Positions 30,401-37,704 of a stretch of DNA of 51,584 nt are shown here, piece after piece. This DNA comes from an uncultured Clostridium sp. GTDB lineage: Bacteria > Bacillota > Clostridia > TANB77 > CAG-508. The stretch is from positions 1 to 51,584 of the forward strand of contig CAMJCT010000010.1 in assembly GCA_946404215.1 (NCBI GenBank), in the 5' to 3' direction. The first letter of the stretch is position 1; each line of letters begins with the position of its first letter. The position numbers were made by a program, and so were the translations under genes. Below the pieces are notes generated by a model, which searched no databases, was not told the origin of the DNA, and worked only from the letters and a program-made list of their open reading frames with translations.

Positions 30401-32322
30401 ATTTCAATTTTATCATCTTTTGTAGACGCTTTTCTGTCTAACTGAATATCTGCATCTATTGCTATAATAGCACCTTCAATACTTGCATTCTTATATTGTG
30501 TTTGTTTATTTTCTAGTTCTACTAATATTGTTCTGTTATCCAGAACTCTATAGCTTTTAATTTTTAATTCGTCCTCATGTAATAAATTAATACTGTTTAA
30601 ATTTATAGTTACAACATCCACTGGTAATGTAATTTTTACAGTTGGCTCTTTATATAAATCATATTGTTCATTATCTGTTTTTAAAAGTATATTTAATTTT
30701 ACATTATTTTTTGTAACTATTGGTAAAGTACTTGTGTTATTTGCATTATCATTTATTACTATTGAAGCTATTTTAGCTTCTGTTTTTGTATCTTCTAGCT
30801 TAATGTTTGACTTAACTTCTTTTGTTAAATTTGTAAGATACTCATAAGTAGTTTTTGTAGACAATTCTGTTGCAGACTTTACAATATTTTCATCTTGTTT
30901 TTTTATTGTTTTAGTATTAGTAAAGTTTATATTTCCCTGTTTTTTAGGAACTGTTGTTTTTATTATTAAATTTTGAGGTTCTTTTTCTGAATAATCAATT
31001 ACCACATTATTGTTTCCGTCTACAGATGTAGTTTTATCTATTGAAGCAAGTTCTTCATTTTTCTCATTTAAAAATGTTATCTTTCCTTCTTCTCCTAAAA
31101 CTTCAAAAGCCTTCTCAAATTCCTTTTTGCTCATTGTTGTTTTATTGTATACAACATTTGCAGCTACTTCTTTGTCATTTACAATATAATTATTCTCTTC
31201 CTTTACATTTATATATTCTTCAGCATTTGCTAAGTTAACTGCAATATTTGTTTTTGTAGTAAATTCTCTATCTATTCCCTCTTTTAATTTTCCTTTATAT
31301 ATTGTACTCTCTTTATTTGATGCTACAGCATCTACTAGTTGCTCTTGATTTAATTTGTCTTCTAAGTCCTTAGCTTGTATTGTACCTACACTATTTAATT
31401 CTGTTCCATCATATAAAGTTACCTTTACTCTTGGTTCTCCAACATTATCTAATTTTGCATCTTTATTATAAATAAATGTTATAACAACTTTTTCGCTTCC
31501 CTGTTTTTTCCATAAAACTTTACTGTCTTTAGCCTCATTTTTAAACAATATATTTAATTTTGAATTTTTATACTCTAGTTTATAATTAGTCATGGTATTA
31601 AAATCATTTTTTGCCTCTACAGAAGGACTTTCATATGTAGTAGCATTATCTACATCTATTTTTGCAGAAGGTACATCCATATTTAGTTCTATTTGTTTTA
31701 TAGGATAATCATTTTCTTTTAAACCTAATTTCATTTCCAATTGTACTACTCTTTTATCTTCTCCAGAAACTTTTACAATCTTATTTGTAATAATTTTAGC
31801 AGTATTTTCTACATTTTCATTAGTATTATTTACTTTGTACTCATACTTTACTTCCTTATCTTGAGTTATAGCATTTTCGCGTCCTTGCCTATCTTTGTAA
31901 TTACCTGAAAAGTTTATTTTGCTAGTCATGTTTAATAAACCTATATTAAAAATTTCATCTTTTATAGGTTCAATTTTCAAATCTATTTTAGCATTTGTAC
32001 CAGCACTTATTGTGTTAAGTGTTATTTCATTTCCATTTTTATTTATTTCTTTTACATACTGGTTACTTTGATTTCTTGCAAATTTGAAATTGCATTCTCC
32101 TTCTCTCAATGTAATTTTACCATTGTAAAAATCACTACTATTTGGTACATTTAAACCTAATGATATGTTCTCTCCTTGGTTTATTTCTGCACTAAATTCA
32201 ACGGTATCAATCCCGTCTACAGCATAACTAATTAATCCTGCACTAACATAAATAAAATTAGTCATTGTCAATACTGTTAACAATGTCAATACTGTTAATA
32301 CTTTTAAAATTTTATTTTTCAT
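27490..32322 (-). CDS. Giant DUF11/SdrD-B surface protein A2
   Basis: 1610 residues from the ATG at 32322, chosen because AAGGAGG lies 7 nt upstream. The longer reading from 32400 has no ribosome site and would include the promoter. A signal peptide (MKNKILKVLTVLTLLTVLT) is followed by many Ig-like domains. Clear DUF11 repeats lie near residue 867 (GEVIKYKVEISNTGSENV) and 1135 (GDSIVYTIKVKNNGAEEV). An SdrD-B domain at about 1272 (ITGVAWFDENANGQRESNEK) holds the Asp/Asn calcium-type loop. A last DUF11 domain near 1457, the tail DVILGLKTGG, one transmembrane helix and a Lys-rich end complete it. First gene of the A2-B2 cassette and homologous in layout to A1. Role in surface structure or adhesion is inferred from domains. 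Confidence 0.9.
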   Translation of the reverse strand: MKNKILKVLTVLTLLTVLTMTNFIYVSAGLISYAVDGIDTVEFSAEINQGENISLGLNVPNSSDFYNGKITLREGECNFKFARNQSNQYVKEINKNGNEITLNTISAGTNAKIDLKIEPIKDEIFNIGLLNMTSKINFSGNYKDRQGRENAITQDKEVKYEYKVNNTNENVENTAKIITNKIVKVSGEDKRVVQLEMKLGLKENDYPIKQIELNMDVPSAKIDVDNATTYESPSVEAKNDFNTMTNYKLEYKNSKLNILFKNEAKDSKVLWKKQGSEKVVITFIYNKDAKLDNVGEPRVKVTLYDGTELNSVGTIQAKDLEDKLNQEQLVDAVASNKESTIYKGKLKEGIDREFTTKTNIAVNLANAEEYINVKEENNYIVNDKEVAANVVYNKTTMSKKEFEKAFEVLGEEGKITFLNEKNEELASIDKTTSVDGNNNVVIDYSEKEPQNLIIKTTVPKKQGNINFTNTKTIKKQDENIVKSATELSTKTTYEYLTNLTKEVKSNIKLEDTKTEAKIASIVINDNANNTSTLPIVTKNNVKLNILLKTDNEQYDLYKEPTVKITLPVDVVTINLNSINLLHEDELKIKSYRVLDNRTILVELENKQTQYKNASIEGAIIAIDADIQLDRKASTKDDKIEMECTNGEKTVTDKRDVNVVAPKSVTAVSGIRELNIETIGEDEARSITLQRGAEAKQLQADIEIINNNQNQIKDIRVMGILPTDSKNSNSGIKIVAPISIEGIEGAQVYYTENEDATDDIKISSNGWKNQIEDNSKVKKYLIVISSLDKQTSVKGNYKFEVPELLEYNKKSELEYTVKYTDGISGTNSEINSTKIVLETGVGPVLEAKLNTLVGKEPVEQNGIVKVGEVIKYKVEISNTGSENVKDVKVKANVPDGTTLVKPQDNYEYTGTSYYKELDNRTIEATIEDIPVGKVVSKEYEVRVNNNVNENTTISNIVETQYGDVTKKTNESKLKTAVGALRVTVKRVTDRNIDLYETGNVKYFAIVENISNKVQNNVTVKTSVPNNMKVEGTTLLTGMKDLTGIETGENIVESNVESEKLEYSENINIGKLEPGEVKVVAYNMSIGKVENSTKSEFSVEVASSNTQYKSNVISNSIKKANISLSMTSDKQNQYVKSGDSIVYTIKVKNNGAEEVNGVVVRDIIPNYLNVEKVLFDDKEIEELKDANNISIYCNLKAGTESIIKIETIVKYSVEITRAQAITNVAYAEFLDETIATTESINSIIQVEDQNDINKTDDEDEKEPSTDDTNVENNIITGVAWFDENANGQRESNEKTLDNVKVTLLNIQTNSLEKDSSGNILEATTNENGIYVLDNIQSGKYLVLFDYDKTKYAITKYKVSEVEESKNSNAMTTELFIDNEKQQVTATDIIEINNNNISDINIGFVELKDFAFKLDKYVTRILIQDAKGTTIKEYTDATIAKAELDGKNINGATVIIEYEIKVTNIGEVDGYVRKIVDYMPKTLKFSSELNKDWYQTGENVYNTSLANEKISAGQSKSIKITLTKSMTENNTGLINNTAEIAESYNDLGIKDTKSISGNKAKDEADYGSADVILGLKTGGEVYVTIFVVVMAILGVTGYIIIKNKSKNKSEYKI

Positions 32323-32358
32323 AATAATCCTCCTTAGATTATAATACCTCTGTTTACT

Positions 32359-32387
32359 ATTATAACCTATTTTTCCAAACTTTTCAA
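32359..32387 (-). promoter_or_regulatory. SigA-type promoter of the A2-B2 cassette
   Basis: Minus-strand TTGAAA (32387-32382), 17-bp spacer, perfect TATAAT (32364-32359), 36 bp upstream of the A2 ATG. Confidence 0.8.
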
Positions 32388-32416
32388 TAGTTTTAAGCAT
32401 TTTTCGTTACTTTTTA

Positions 32417-32423
32417 TGTCGAC
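32417..32423 (+). promoter_or_regulatory. Spo0A-box-like heptamer (6 of 7) upstream of A2
   Basis: TGTCGAC differs from the TGTCGAA consensus at the last base and lies 30 bp upstream of the A2 -35 hexamer, a usual place for an activator or repressor site. Confidence 0.35.
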
Positions 32424-32531
32424 TTTGCTATTTTTTTGTTTTTTTAATTTTTTATTTATTACGGAAGCACTCTATGGTTTTTTTATATTTCTTTTTTTAC
32501 ATTTATATTTCTTTTTTATTACATGTGGTAA

Positions 32532-32560
32532 TTCACAATTTCAACATCTGTACATATAAT
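32532..32560 (+). promoter_or_regulatory. Promoter of the 32600/33036 gene pair
   Basis: TTCACA (32532-32537), 17-bp spacer, perfect TATAAT (32555-32560), 39 bp before the proposed TTG start. Together with the A2 promoter it accounts for the 277-bp divergent gap. Confidence 0.65.
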
Positions 32561-32599
32561 ATTAGAAATTGAATATCTTTATATTAAGAGGTGATTTAT

Positions 32600-33043
32600 T
32601 TGAATAATATGAATTTTGACGAAAATTCTATAAATAAAATTAAAGATATGATGAATAAGGGCGAATTAAACGATCTAATATCTCAAATCCCGCCTGATAT
32701 GTTAAAAAACTTTTCAACAATGGTTAATAGCAATCATTCTGTATCTGATAATAATAGTTTTAATAAGGACAGCAATAATAATAATCAAAAAACATCTAAT
32801 AACTCAAACAGCAATTTTGATTTTAGTAATATTGATATGAATACTATCTTAAAAATAAAGTCTATAATGGAAAAAATGAATTCCTCAAATGACCCCAGAA
32901 GTAATCTTTTATATTCACTAAAACCTTATCTCCGTAAGGAAAGAAAGGGGAAAATAGATCAATATGCTAACTTATTGAATTTTGCTAAAATAGCAGATAT
33001 GCTAAAAAACGATAACAACAAGGAGAATAATCCAAATGGTTAA
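32600..33043 (+). CDS. Small Asn-rich conserved protein of unknown function
   Basis: 147 residues from TTG at 32600, which lies 5 nt after AGAGGTGA. A GTG at 32591 overlaps that ribosome site and an ATG at 32609 is further away. Two short helical blocks, MNKGELNDLISQIPPDMLKN and NIDMNTILKIKSIMEKMNSS, flank a low-complexity Asn/Ser linker. A C-terminal block DPRSNLLYSLKPYLRKERKG is followed by IDQYANLLNFAKIADML. I recall similar small proteins next to a short membrane protein in many Clostridia, but no function is established. It overlaps the next gene by 8 nt, so the two are translationally coupled and probably work together. Confidence 0.7.
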   Translation: MNNMNFDENSINKIKDMMNKGELNDLISQIPPDMLKNFSTMVNSNHSVSDNNSFNKDSNNNNQKTSNNSNSNFDFSNIDMNTILKIKSIMEKMNSSNDPRSNLLYSLKPYLRKERKGKIDQYANLLNFAKIADMLKNDNNKENNPNG

Positions 33044-33395
33044 TTTCCCATTTTATAGATATCCTTATTACACTTATTTTAGAACTCCTTTAAAATGCCC
33101 CCCTATTCCTTCACTTCAAGAAATTGAAGGAAATAAACAATCTTCATCATTTTCTTCTGATGAAGTTAAAGAAGAAAGTAAATATGAACAAAAAAAATCT
33201 AGATATAGTTTTTCAAGTCCTATAAATATTCAAAATATTTTTTCGTCAAACTTTGACGAGCCTATTTTTGAAATGCTAGGAATAAAATTATATCTAGATG
33301 ATTTAATTATTATTGGGCTATTATTTTTTTTGTACAATGAAGGTGTTAAAGATGAATTACTCTTCTTGTCTCTAATCTTCCTTTTGCTTAGCTAA
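33036..33395 (+). CDS. Small protein with C-terminal hydrophobic helices, coupled to 32600 gene
   Basis: 119 residues. The ATG lies inside the end of the preceding gene (ATGGTTAA). A Pro/Tyr/Phe-rich N-terminus (FPFYRYPYYTYFRTPLKCPP) is followed by a charged Ser/Glu linker. The last 35 residues (LDDLIIIGLLFFLYNEGVKD and LLFLSLIFLLLS) could form one or two membrane-associated helices. The stop is only 21 bp from the minC stop on the other strand, with no visible terminator between. Function is unknown. The pairing with a soluble Asn-rich partner suggests a small membrane complex, perhaps related to spore or envelope; this is inference. Confidence 0.7.
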   Translation: MVNFPFYRYPYYTYFRTPLKCPPIPSLQEIEGNKQSSSFSSDEVKEESKYEQKKSRYSFSSPINIQNIFSSNFDEPIFEMLGIKLYLDDLIIIGLLFFLYNEGVKDELLFLSLIFLLLS

Positions 33396-33416
33396 AACTT
33401 ATTACTAATATACATT

Positions 33417-34028
33417 CTAGTTAATTACTATATTATCGTCTACTATACTTACATATGCTTGCTTATGCATTATTTCTTCGTCTCTGTCTATTTCTTTTAC
33501 TACATTTGCTATTCTTATTTGAACTGTGTCAATTAATCCGGCTGCAATTATGGCTTGCTTATTTCCCTTCGCTCCAGCATGTGCTAGCCCTCTTAATGCA
33601 CCCAATACAACAATATTATCAGAAGCCATTATCTCTGCCCCAGAATTAACATCACCTAATATTACTAAACTTCCCTCGGATTCTAGTTTTTGTCCTGAAC
33701 GCAAAGACCCTTTATGGAATTTTGTTTCAGAAAGAGCTATTTCTTTTTCAAATGTTTTCTTTATGTTGTGAAGCCCTAAGCCTTTTGGCATATCAAAATC
33801 TATATCAACATCTATTTTGCTTTTTATTAACTCTTGAATTTCATCTATTTCTTTATTTTTTAATATTTTACCAGTAACAGTTATTGGTGTCTTTTCATCT
33901 TTATATAGTTTTTTTAAATCTGTCAATTTTTTTCTTAAAGATTCCATTATTTCTAATTGATTTGCACCATCATTTATTTTTATAATTATTCTATCCTTTT
34001 TTAAATTTATAGCTATACAACTTTTCAT
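33417..34028 (-). CDS. minC: Septum site-determining protein MinC
   Basis: 203 residues, typical of MinC. The N-terminal domain (about 1-95) is followed by the C-terminal beta-helix domain (about 105-200) with the glycine pattern GSLVILGDVNSGAEI, NIVVLGALRGLAHAGAKGN and QAIIAAGLIDTVQIRIANV. MinC blocks FtsZ assembly away from midcell and normally needs MinD for membrane recruitment. It is the last gene of the radC-mre operon, 14 bp after PBP2. GGAAAGGATG precedes the ATG. No minD or minE follows, and the next gene is convergent. Confidence 0.93.
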   Translation of the reverse strand: MKSCIAINLKKDRIIIKINDGANQLEIMESLRKKLTDLKKLYKDEKTPITVTGKILKNKEIDEIQELIKSKIDVDIDFDMPKGLGLHNIKKTFEKEIALSETKFHKGSLRSGQKLESEGSLVILGDVNSGAEIMASDNIVVLGALRGLAHAGAKGNKQAIIAAGLIDTVQIRIANVVKEIDRDEEIMHKQAYVSIVDDNIVIN

Positions 34029-34042
34029 TTTAACATCCTTTC

Positions 34043-36163
34043 CTACCTTATTATTTCAACATATGGTACTGCACTCATATTTTCTTCAACATTTTGTGTA
34101 TTCATACCAAAATATTCAGCCATTATATCTCTTACTACTTCTGCTGTATAATTTCCATGGCCTCCGTTTTCTACCATAACAACTATAGCAATTTCGGGGT
34201 TTTCAAATGGTGCAAATCCTACAAACCACGCATGCACTTGATTATTTGGAGCTTCTGCAGAACCTGTTTTACCACCTACACTTATATTAAAATCCTTGAA
34301 CCTTACATAAGCTGTTCCTCCAGAGTCACTTGTAACAGATCTCATACCTTCTAGTACTGCATTTAAATTATTTTTATTTATTTCTGTGTTCTCCACACTT
34401 TCTTCTTGTATTTTCAGCTTATTATTAACAAACTTTTCAATCTCTTCTTTAGATACTTCTGAACCATCCGAATTTCTTATAGTTCTTATTATTGTTGGGT
34501 TTATTCTATTTCCTCCATTGGCTAGTATACTTATGTATCTTGCCATTTGAACAGGACTATATTCATTATCATATTGTCCAATAGCAGATTGCAATGTATC
34601 TCCTGCGCTCCATTTTTCACCATTATGGAGTTTTTCTTTTGATTCTTTGCTTGACAATATTCCTGCTGTCTCTCCTTGTAATTCTACTCCTGTTTTACTG
34701 CCCAAACCAAAATACTTTGAATATTTTACTAGTGTATCTATACCCATTCTATCTGATGTTTCATAGAAAAAATAATTACATGATTTTTCTATTGCCTGTG
34801 ATACATTTAAATATCCATGCCCAGTATGATAATCCGTATACACCCAACAACGTGGTTGGTAATCTTTATATTTTGTATATACACCTGTATCATTGATTCT
34901 TGTGTTTAGGTTTATTACTCCAGACTCTAAACCTGCTATTGCAGTTATCATTTTATATGTAGAACCAGGTGAATACGAATTTTGTATTGCCTTGTTTACA
35001 AGTGGCTTAGCTGTGTTATTTATATAGTTATTCCATGCAGAGTTACTTATTCCTCCAATAAAATCTGCTGGATTATAATCTGGGTAACTAGCCATAGCTA
35101 GAATTTCCCCGTTATTTACATTCATTACCACACAAGCTCCTGCCTTTGCATCATACGCCTTTCCAAAACCACCTGTTGCAATTTTCTCAATATTTGCTTT
35201 TAGAGCATCTTCTGTAACCTTCTGAAGGTTTGCATCTATTGTAAGTACAACATCAGAACCTGCTATCGCTTCCTGAGAAACATATTCTGCCGTGGTAGTT
35301 CCATCTATAGCCATATCTATTTGTTTGGTTCCATTTTTACCCTTTAAATATTCCTCAAAAACATATTCTATTCCAGTCTTTCCAATAATATCATTACTGC
35401 TATAATAGTTCTTTCTTTTTTCGTATTCTTCACTATTTATTTTTCCCGCATAACCTAAAATATGAGAAGCAAGTGTCCCAGATGTATAATCTCTTTCAGG
35501 CTTTACAACTATATTTATACCAGCAAATTTTTCTGAACTTTCACTAAATTCTGCTACCGCTTCTCTTGGTATGCTCTCTGAAATTGTTATTGCCCTTGTA
35601 CTACTATACCCCTTTTGTGAAATGAGGTATCTTAGACAAATAATCTTTTTTATTTCCTCTATATTTTCATTTTGTATTTTATATTTGTTTTTAAACTTAT
35701 AAAATGCTTCTTCTGGAGAAATGTTCTCATCAAATTTATTCTCCTTTTTCCATAGAGCCAAAGCTTCTCCAGAAATTTTAAACTCAAACGGCTGTATACT
35801 TATTGGAAAAATATCTGTATAAGAACAATTATATTTATCTAGTACTTCAATAATATTTAATATAGATTGGTTCAATGTGTCTGTATCTACTTTACTTTTA
35901 TACAGTTCTAAAGAAAACTCCATTTTAGACACAACTAATTCCGCTCCTGTTTTATCTAATATTGCTCCTCTTGATGCCTCTAATGTACTTTCTCTGGTAA
36001 GCCTTGTATTGGATTGTTCTCTATATTCCTCACCATGTACAATTTGGAGGTTAAAAAGTTGCACAATAAGTATAATACCTATTGAGTATACAATAACAGT
36101 TAGTATATTAAATCTTAAGTTAATATTTGTCTTTTTGGGTACTTTGGCTTTTTTAAAATTCAA
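34043..36163 (-). CDS. mrdA: Penicillin-binding protein 2 (elongasome transpeptidase)
   Basis: 706 residues from a TTG start at 36163 (GGAAGGTGT upstream). One N-terminal membrane helix (about 20-42) is followed by the dimerisation domain with RESTLEASRGAILDKTG. The transpeptidase domain has SPGSTYKM (active Ser near 400), EKSCNYFF (SxN, about 463) and GGKTGSAEAPN (KTG, about 632). All catalytic motifs are intact. Class B PBPs of this type cross-link peptidoglycan during side-wall growth with RodA and MreBCD. Position between mreD and minC fits that role. RodA is not in the window. Confidence 0.94.
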   Translation of the reverse strand: MNFKKAKVPKKTNINLRFNILTVIVYSIGIILIVQLFNLQIVHGEEYREQSNTRLTRESTLEASRGAILDKTGAELVVSKMEFSLELYKSKVDTDTLNQSILNIIEVLDKYNCSYTDIFPISIQPFEFKISGEALALWKKENKFDENISPEEAFYKFKNKYKIQNENIEEIKKIICLRYLISQKGYSSTRAITISESIPREAVAEFSESSEKFAGINIVVKPERDYTSGTLASHILGYAGKINSEEYEKRKNYYSSNDIIGKTGIEYVFEEYLKGKNGTKQIDMAIDGTTTAEYVSQEAIAGSDVVLTIDANLQKVTEDALKANIEKIATGGFGKAYDAKAGACVVMNVNNGEILAMASYPDYNPADFIGGISNSAWNNYINNTAKPLVNKAIQNSYSPGSTYKMITAIAGLESGVINLNTRINDTGVYTKYKDYQPRCWVYTDYHTGHGYLNVSQAIEKSCNYFFYETSDRMGIDTLVKYSKYFGLGSKTGVELQGETAGILSSKESKEKLHNGEKWSAGDTLQSAIGQYDNEYSPVQMARYISILANGGNRINPTIIRTIRNSDGSEVSKEEIEKFVNNKLKIQEESVENTEINKNNLNAVLEGMRSVTSDSGGTAYVRFKDFNISVGGKTGSAEAPNNQVHAWFVGFAPFENPEIAIVVMVENGGHGNYTAEVVRDIMAEYFGMNTQNVEENMSAVPYVEIIR

Positions 36164-36182
36164 AACTACACCTTCCTATCTA

Positions 36183-36716
36183 TTAGAAATACTTTGTTAA
36201 GAGTCTATTTTCTTTGTATTCATTTTCAATATAATATCCAAATTTCTGTATCAATGGATATAGAATAATTGTAAGTATTAAATTATATATTATTTCTATA
36301 ACTAAAATCTTAATAAAATTAAAAATCTCTATATTATTTTTTAAAAAAATAAAATTTAAAAAATAACACACTACTTCAAAAATAAAAGTTACTCCTGCTA
36401 CCATCAACATAATAGTCATTCTACTATCTTTTGAAAAATTTTTATCTAAAATGGTTGCCAAAAATCCAATTAATCCTAGTGAAATTGCATATACTCCCAA
36501 CCTTGCTCCTATAAGCAAATCTAGCATCAAACCTAAAATTATACCATAAATTGTACCCATAATTTTATTTGAAAATAACCCTATAAATAATATAAAAATC
36601 GTAAATAAACTAGGCATTATTCCTGCTATATTAAACCAATTGAAAAAATTTGATTGCAAGTAATATATAAAAAATGCTATAAGTATTAACTCAATATTTA
36701 TCAAAACTTTTTTCAA
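36183..36716 (-). CDS. mreD: Rod shape-determining protein MreD
   Basis: About 177 residues and highly hydrophobic, with five or more membrane helices (for example LINIELILIAFFIYYLQ, LFTIFILFIGLF and GTIYGIILGLMLDLLIG). Length and position are typical of MreD. I place the start at TTG 36716, 5 nt after GGAGGTGA. The GTG at 36725 overlaps that ribosome site. MreD is a membrane part of the elongasome acting with MreC and MreB. The stop lies 19 bp before PBP2. Confidence 0.88.
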   Translation of the reverse strand: MKKVLINIELILIAFFIYYLQSNFFNWFNIAGIMPSLFTIFILFIGLFSNKIMGTIYGIILGLMLDLLIGARLGVYAISLGLIGFLATILDKNFSKDSRMTIMLMVAGVTFIFEVVCYFLNFIFLKNNIEIFNFIKILVIEIIYNLILTIILYPLIQKFGYYIENEYKENRLLTKYF

Positions 36717-36844
36717 TTCGTTCACCTCCAGTTTTTAGAATTTATAATTTATTTACTATAGTTTTAAGCTAAATATATTACAGTTCAATAACAATTTATA
36801 TATAAACCCGTAAAAGTGATTAATTATAATAATAACAATACACT

Positions 36845-37660
36845 TTATTTATTAGTTATTACTAAAACTGTATCTAGCTTATCAAAATCCACAGCAGCTT
36901 CTACTAAAGCATATCTATCTGTCATATTTTGCGTATTATTAACTTTTGAAATCTTTCCTATATGTATTCCCTTAGGATATATTCCACCTAGACCTGAAGT
37001 TTCTACACTATCTCCCTGTATAACATTACTATTTGTTGGTATATACATTGCTTTTAATGAAGACTTGTCATCTAATGTTCCTTTGCATACTATTGATTCT
37101 TTTGTTGTGCTCATAGAACAACTTACCGAACTTGCTGTATCTATTATGGTTTGAACTTTTGATGTTGAATCTGTTACAGAAACAACATGTCCTACTAGCC
37201 CTTCGTTTCCTATAACTGTCATCTTTTCTTCAACACCATCTTTTTTACCTACGTTTATTACAATTGTTTTGGAATAATTACTTATATCTTTATTTATTAC
37301 ATAACCTGGTATAGTTTTATATTCCACATATTTTTTTGTAAGATTTAAGTATTCCTTTAATGTCTCATTTTGAGTTTTAATATTCTCTAGCTCTCTTAAA
37401 GATTGCTCTAGCTCACTATTTTTTTCTGTTAATTTTTTATTTTCCTCTTTTAGCTCATTAATATCTGTAAAAAATGTATTATTTCCATTTATCTTATTCT
37501 TTAAATATGTTAGACCATTTTGGATTGGCATTACTAAATTACTAATACCATTTTCAAAAAAAGATGAATTATTTTCACCATTTGAAAAAATTACAATTAA
37601 TATTAGAATAATAATAGTTATTATAATACCTATAATTCCAGCCTTTTTATTTTTATACAT
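36845..37660 (-). CDS. mreC: Rod shape-determining protein MreC
   Basis: 271 residues. An N-terminal membrane helix (about 8-26) is followed by a coiled coil (about 60-110, INELKEENKKLTEKNSELEQ). The MreC beta-barrel core contains VINKDISNYSKTIVINVGKK, GLVGHVV and ETSGLGGIYPKGIHIGKI. MreC links MreB to PBP2 outside the membrane. The only strong ribosome site (AGAAAGGAGA) is over 30 nt from the ATG, separated by a 7-bp hairpin. The 128 bp between mreC and mreD hold no clear promoter or terminator. Confidence 0.93.
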   Translation of the reverse strand: MYKNKKAGIIGIIITIIILILIVIFSNGENNSSFFENGISNLVMPIQNGLTYLKNKINGNNTFFTDINELKEENKKLTEKNSELEQSLRELENIKTQNETLKEYLNLTKKYVEYKTIPGYVINKDISNYSKTIVINVGKKDGVEEKMTVIGNEGLVGHVVSVTDSTSKVQTIIDTASSVSCSMSTTKESIVCKGTLDDKSSLKAMYIPTNSNVIQGDSVETSGLGGIYPKGIHIGKISKVNNTQNMTDRYALVEAAVDFDKLDTVLVITNK

Positions 37661-37669
37661 TTTTTACTT

Positions 37670-37690
37670 GTACAATATTTTTTATTGTAC
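37670..37690 (-). other. Hairpin between ribosome site and mreC start codon
   Basis: On the minus strand GTACAAT-N7-ATTGTAC lies exactly between AGAAAGGAGA (37700-37691) and the ATG at 37660. If the stem forms, the effective spacing becomes about 9 nt; if it is open, the spacing is about 30 nt. Confidence 0.6.
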
Positions 37691-37704
37691 TCTCCTTTCT
37701 ACTT

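Noticed and set aside
19241..31238. Many plus-strand frames of 60-209 codons inside the surface-protein genes
   Set aside because: They lie opposite long intact genes, have Ser/Leu/Phe-rich shadow composition and no ribosome sites.
32323..32400. Longer N-terminus for A2 starting at 32400
   Set aside because: It would include the -35/-10 promoter and the ribosome site; the signal peptide begins at the ATG at 32322.
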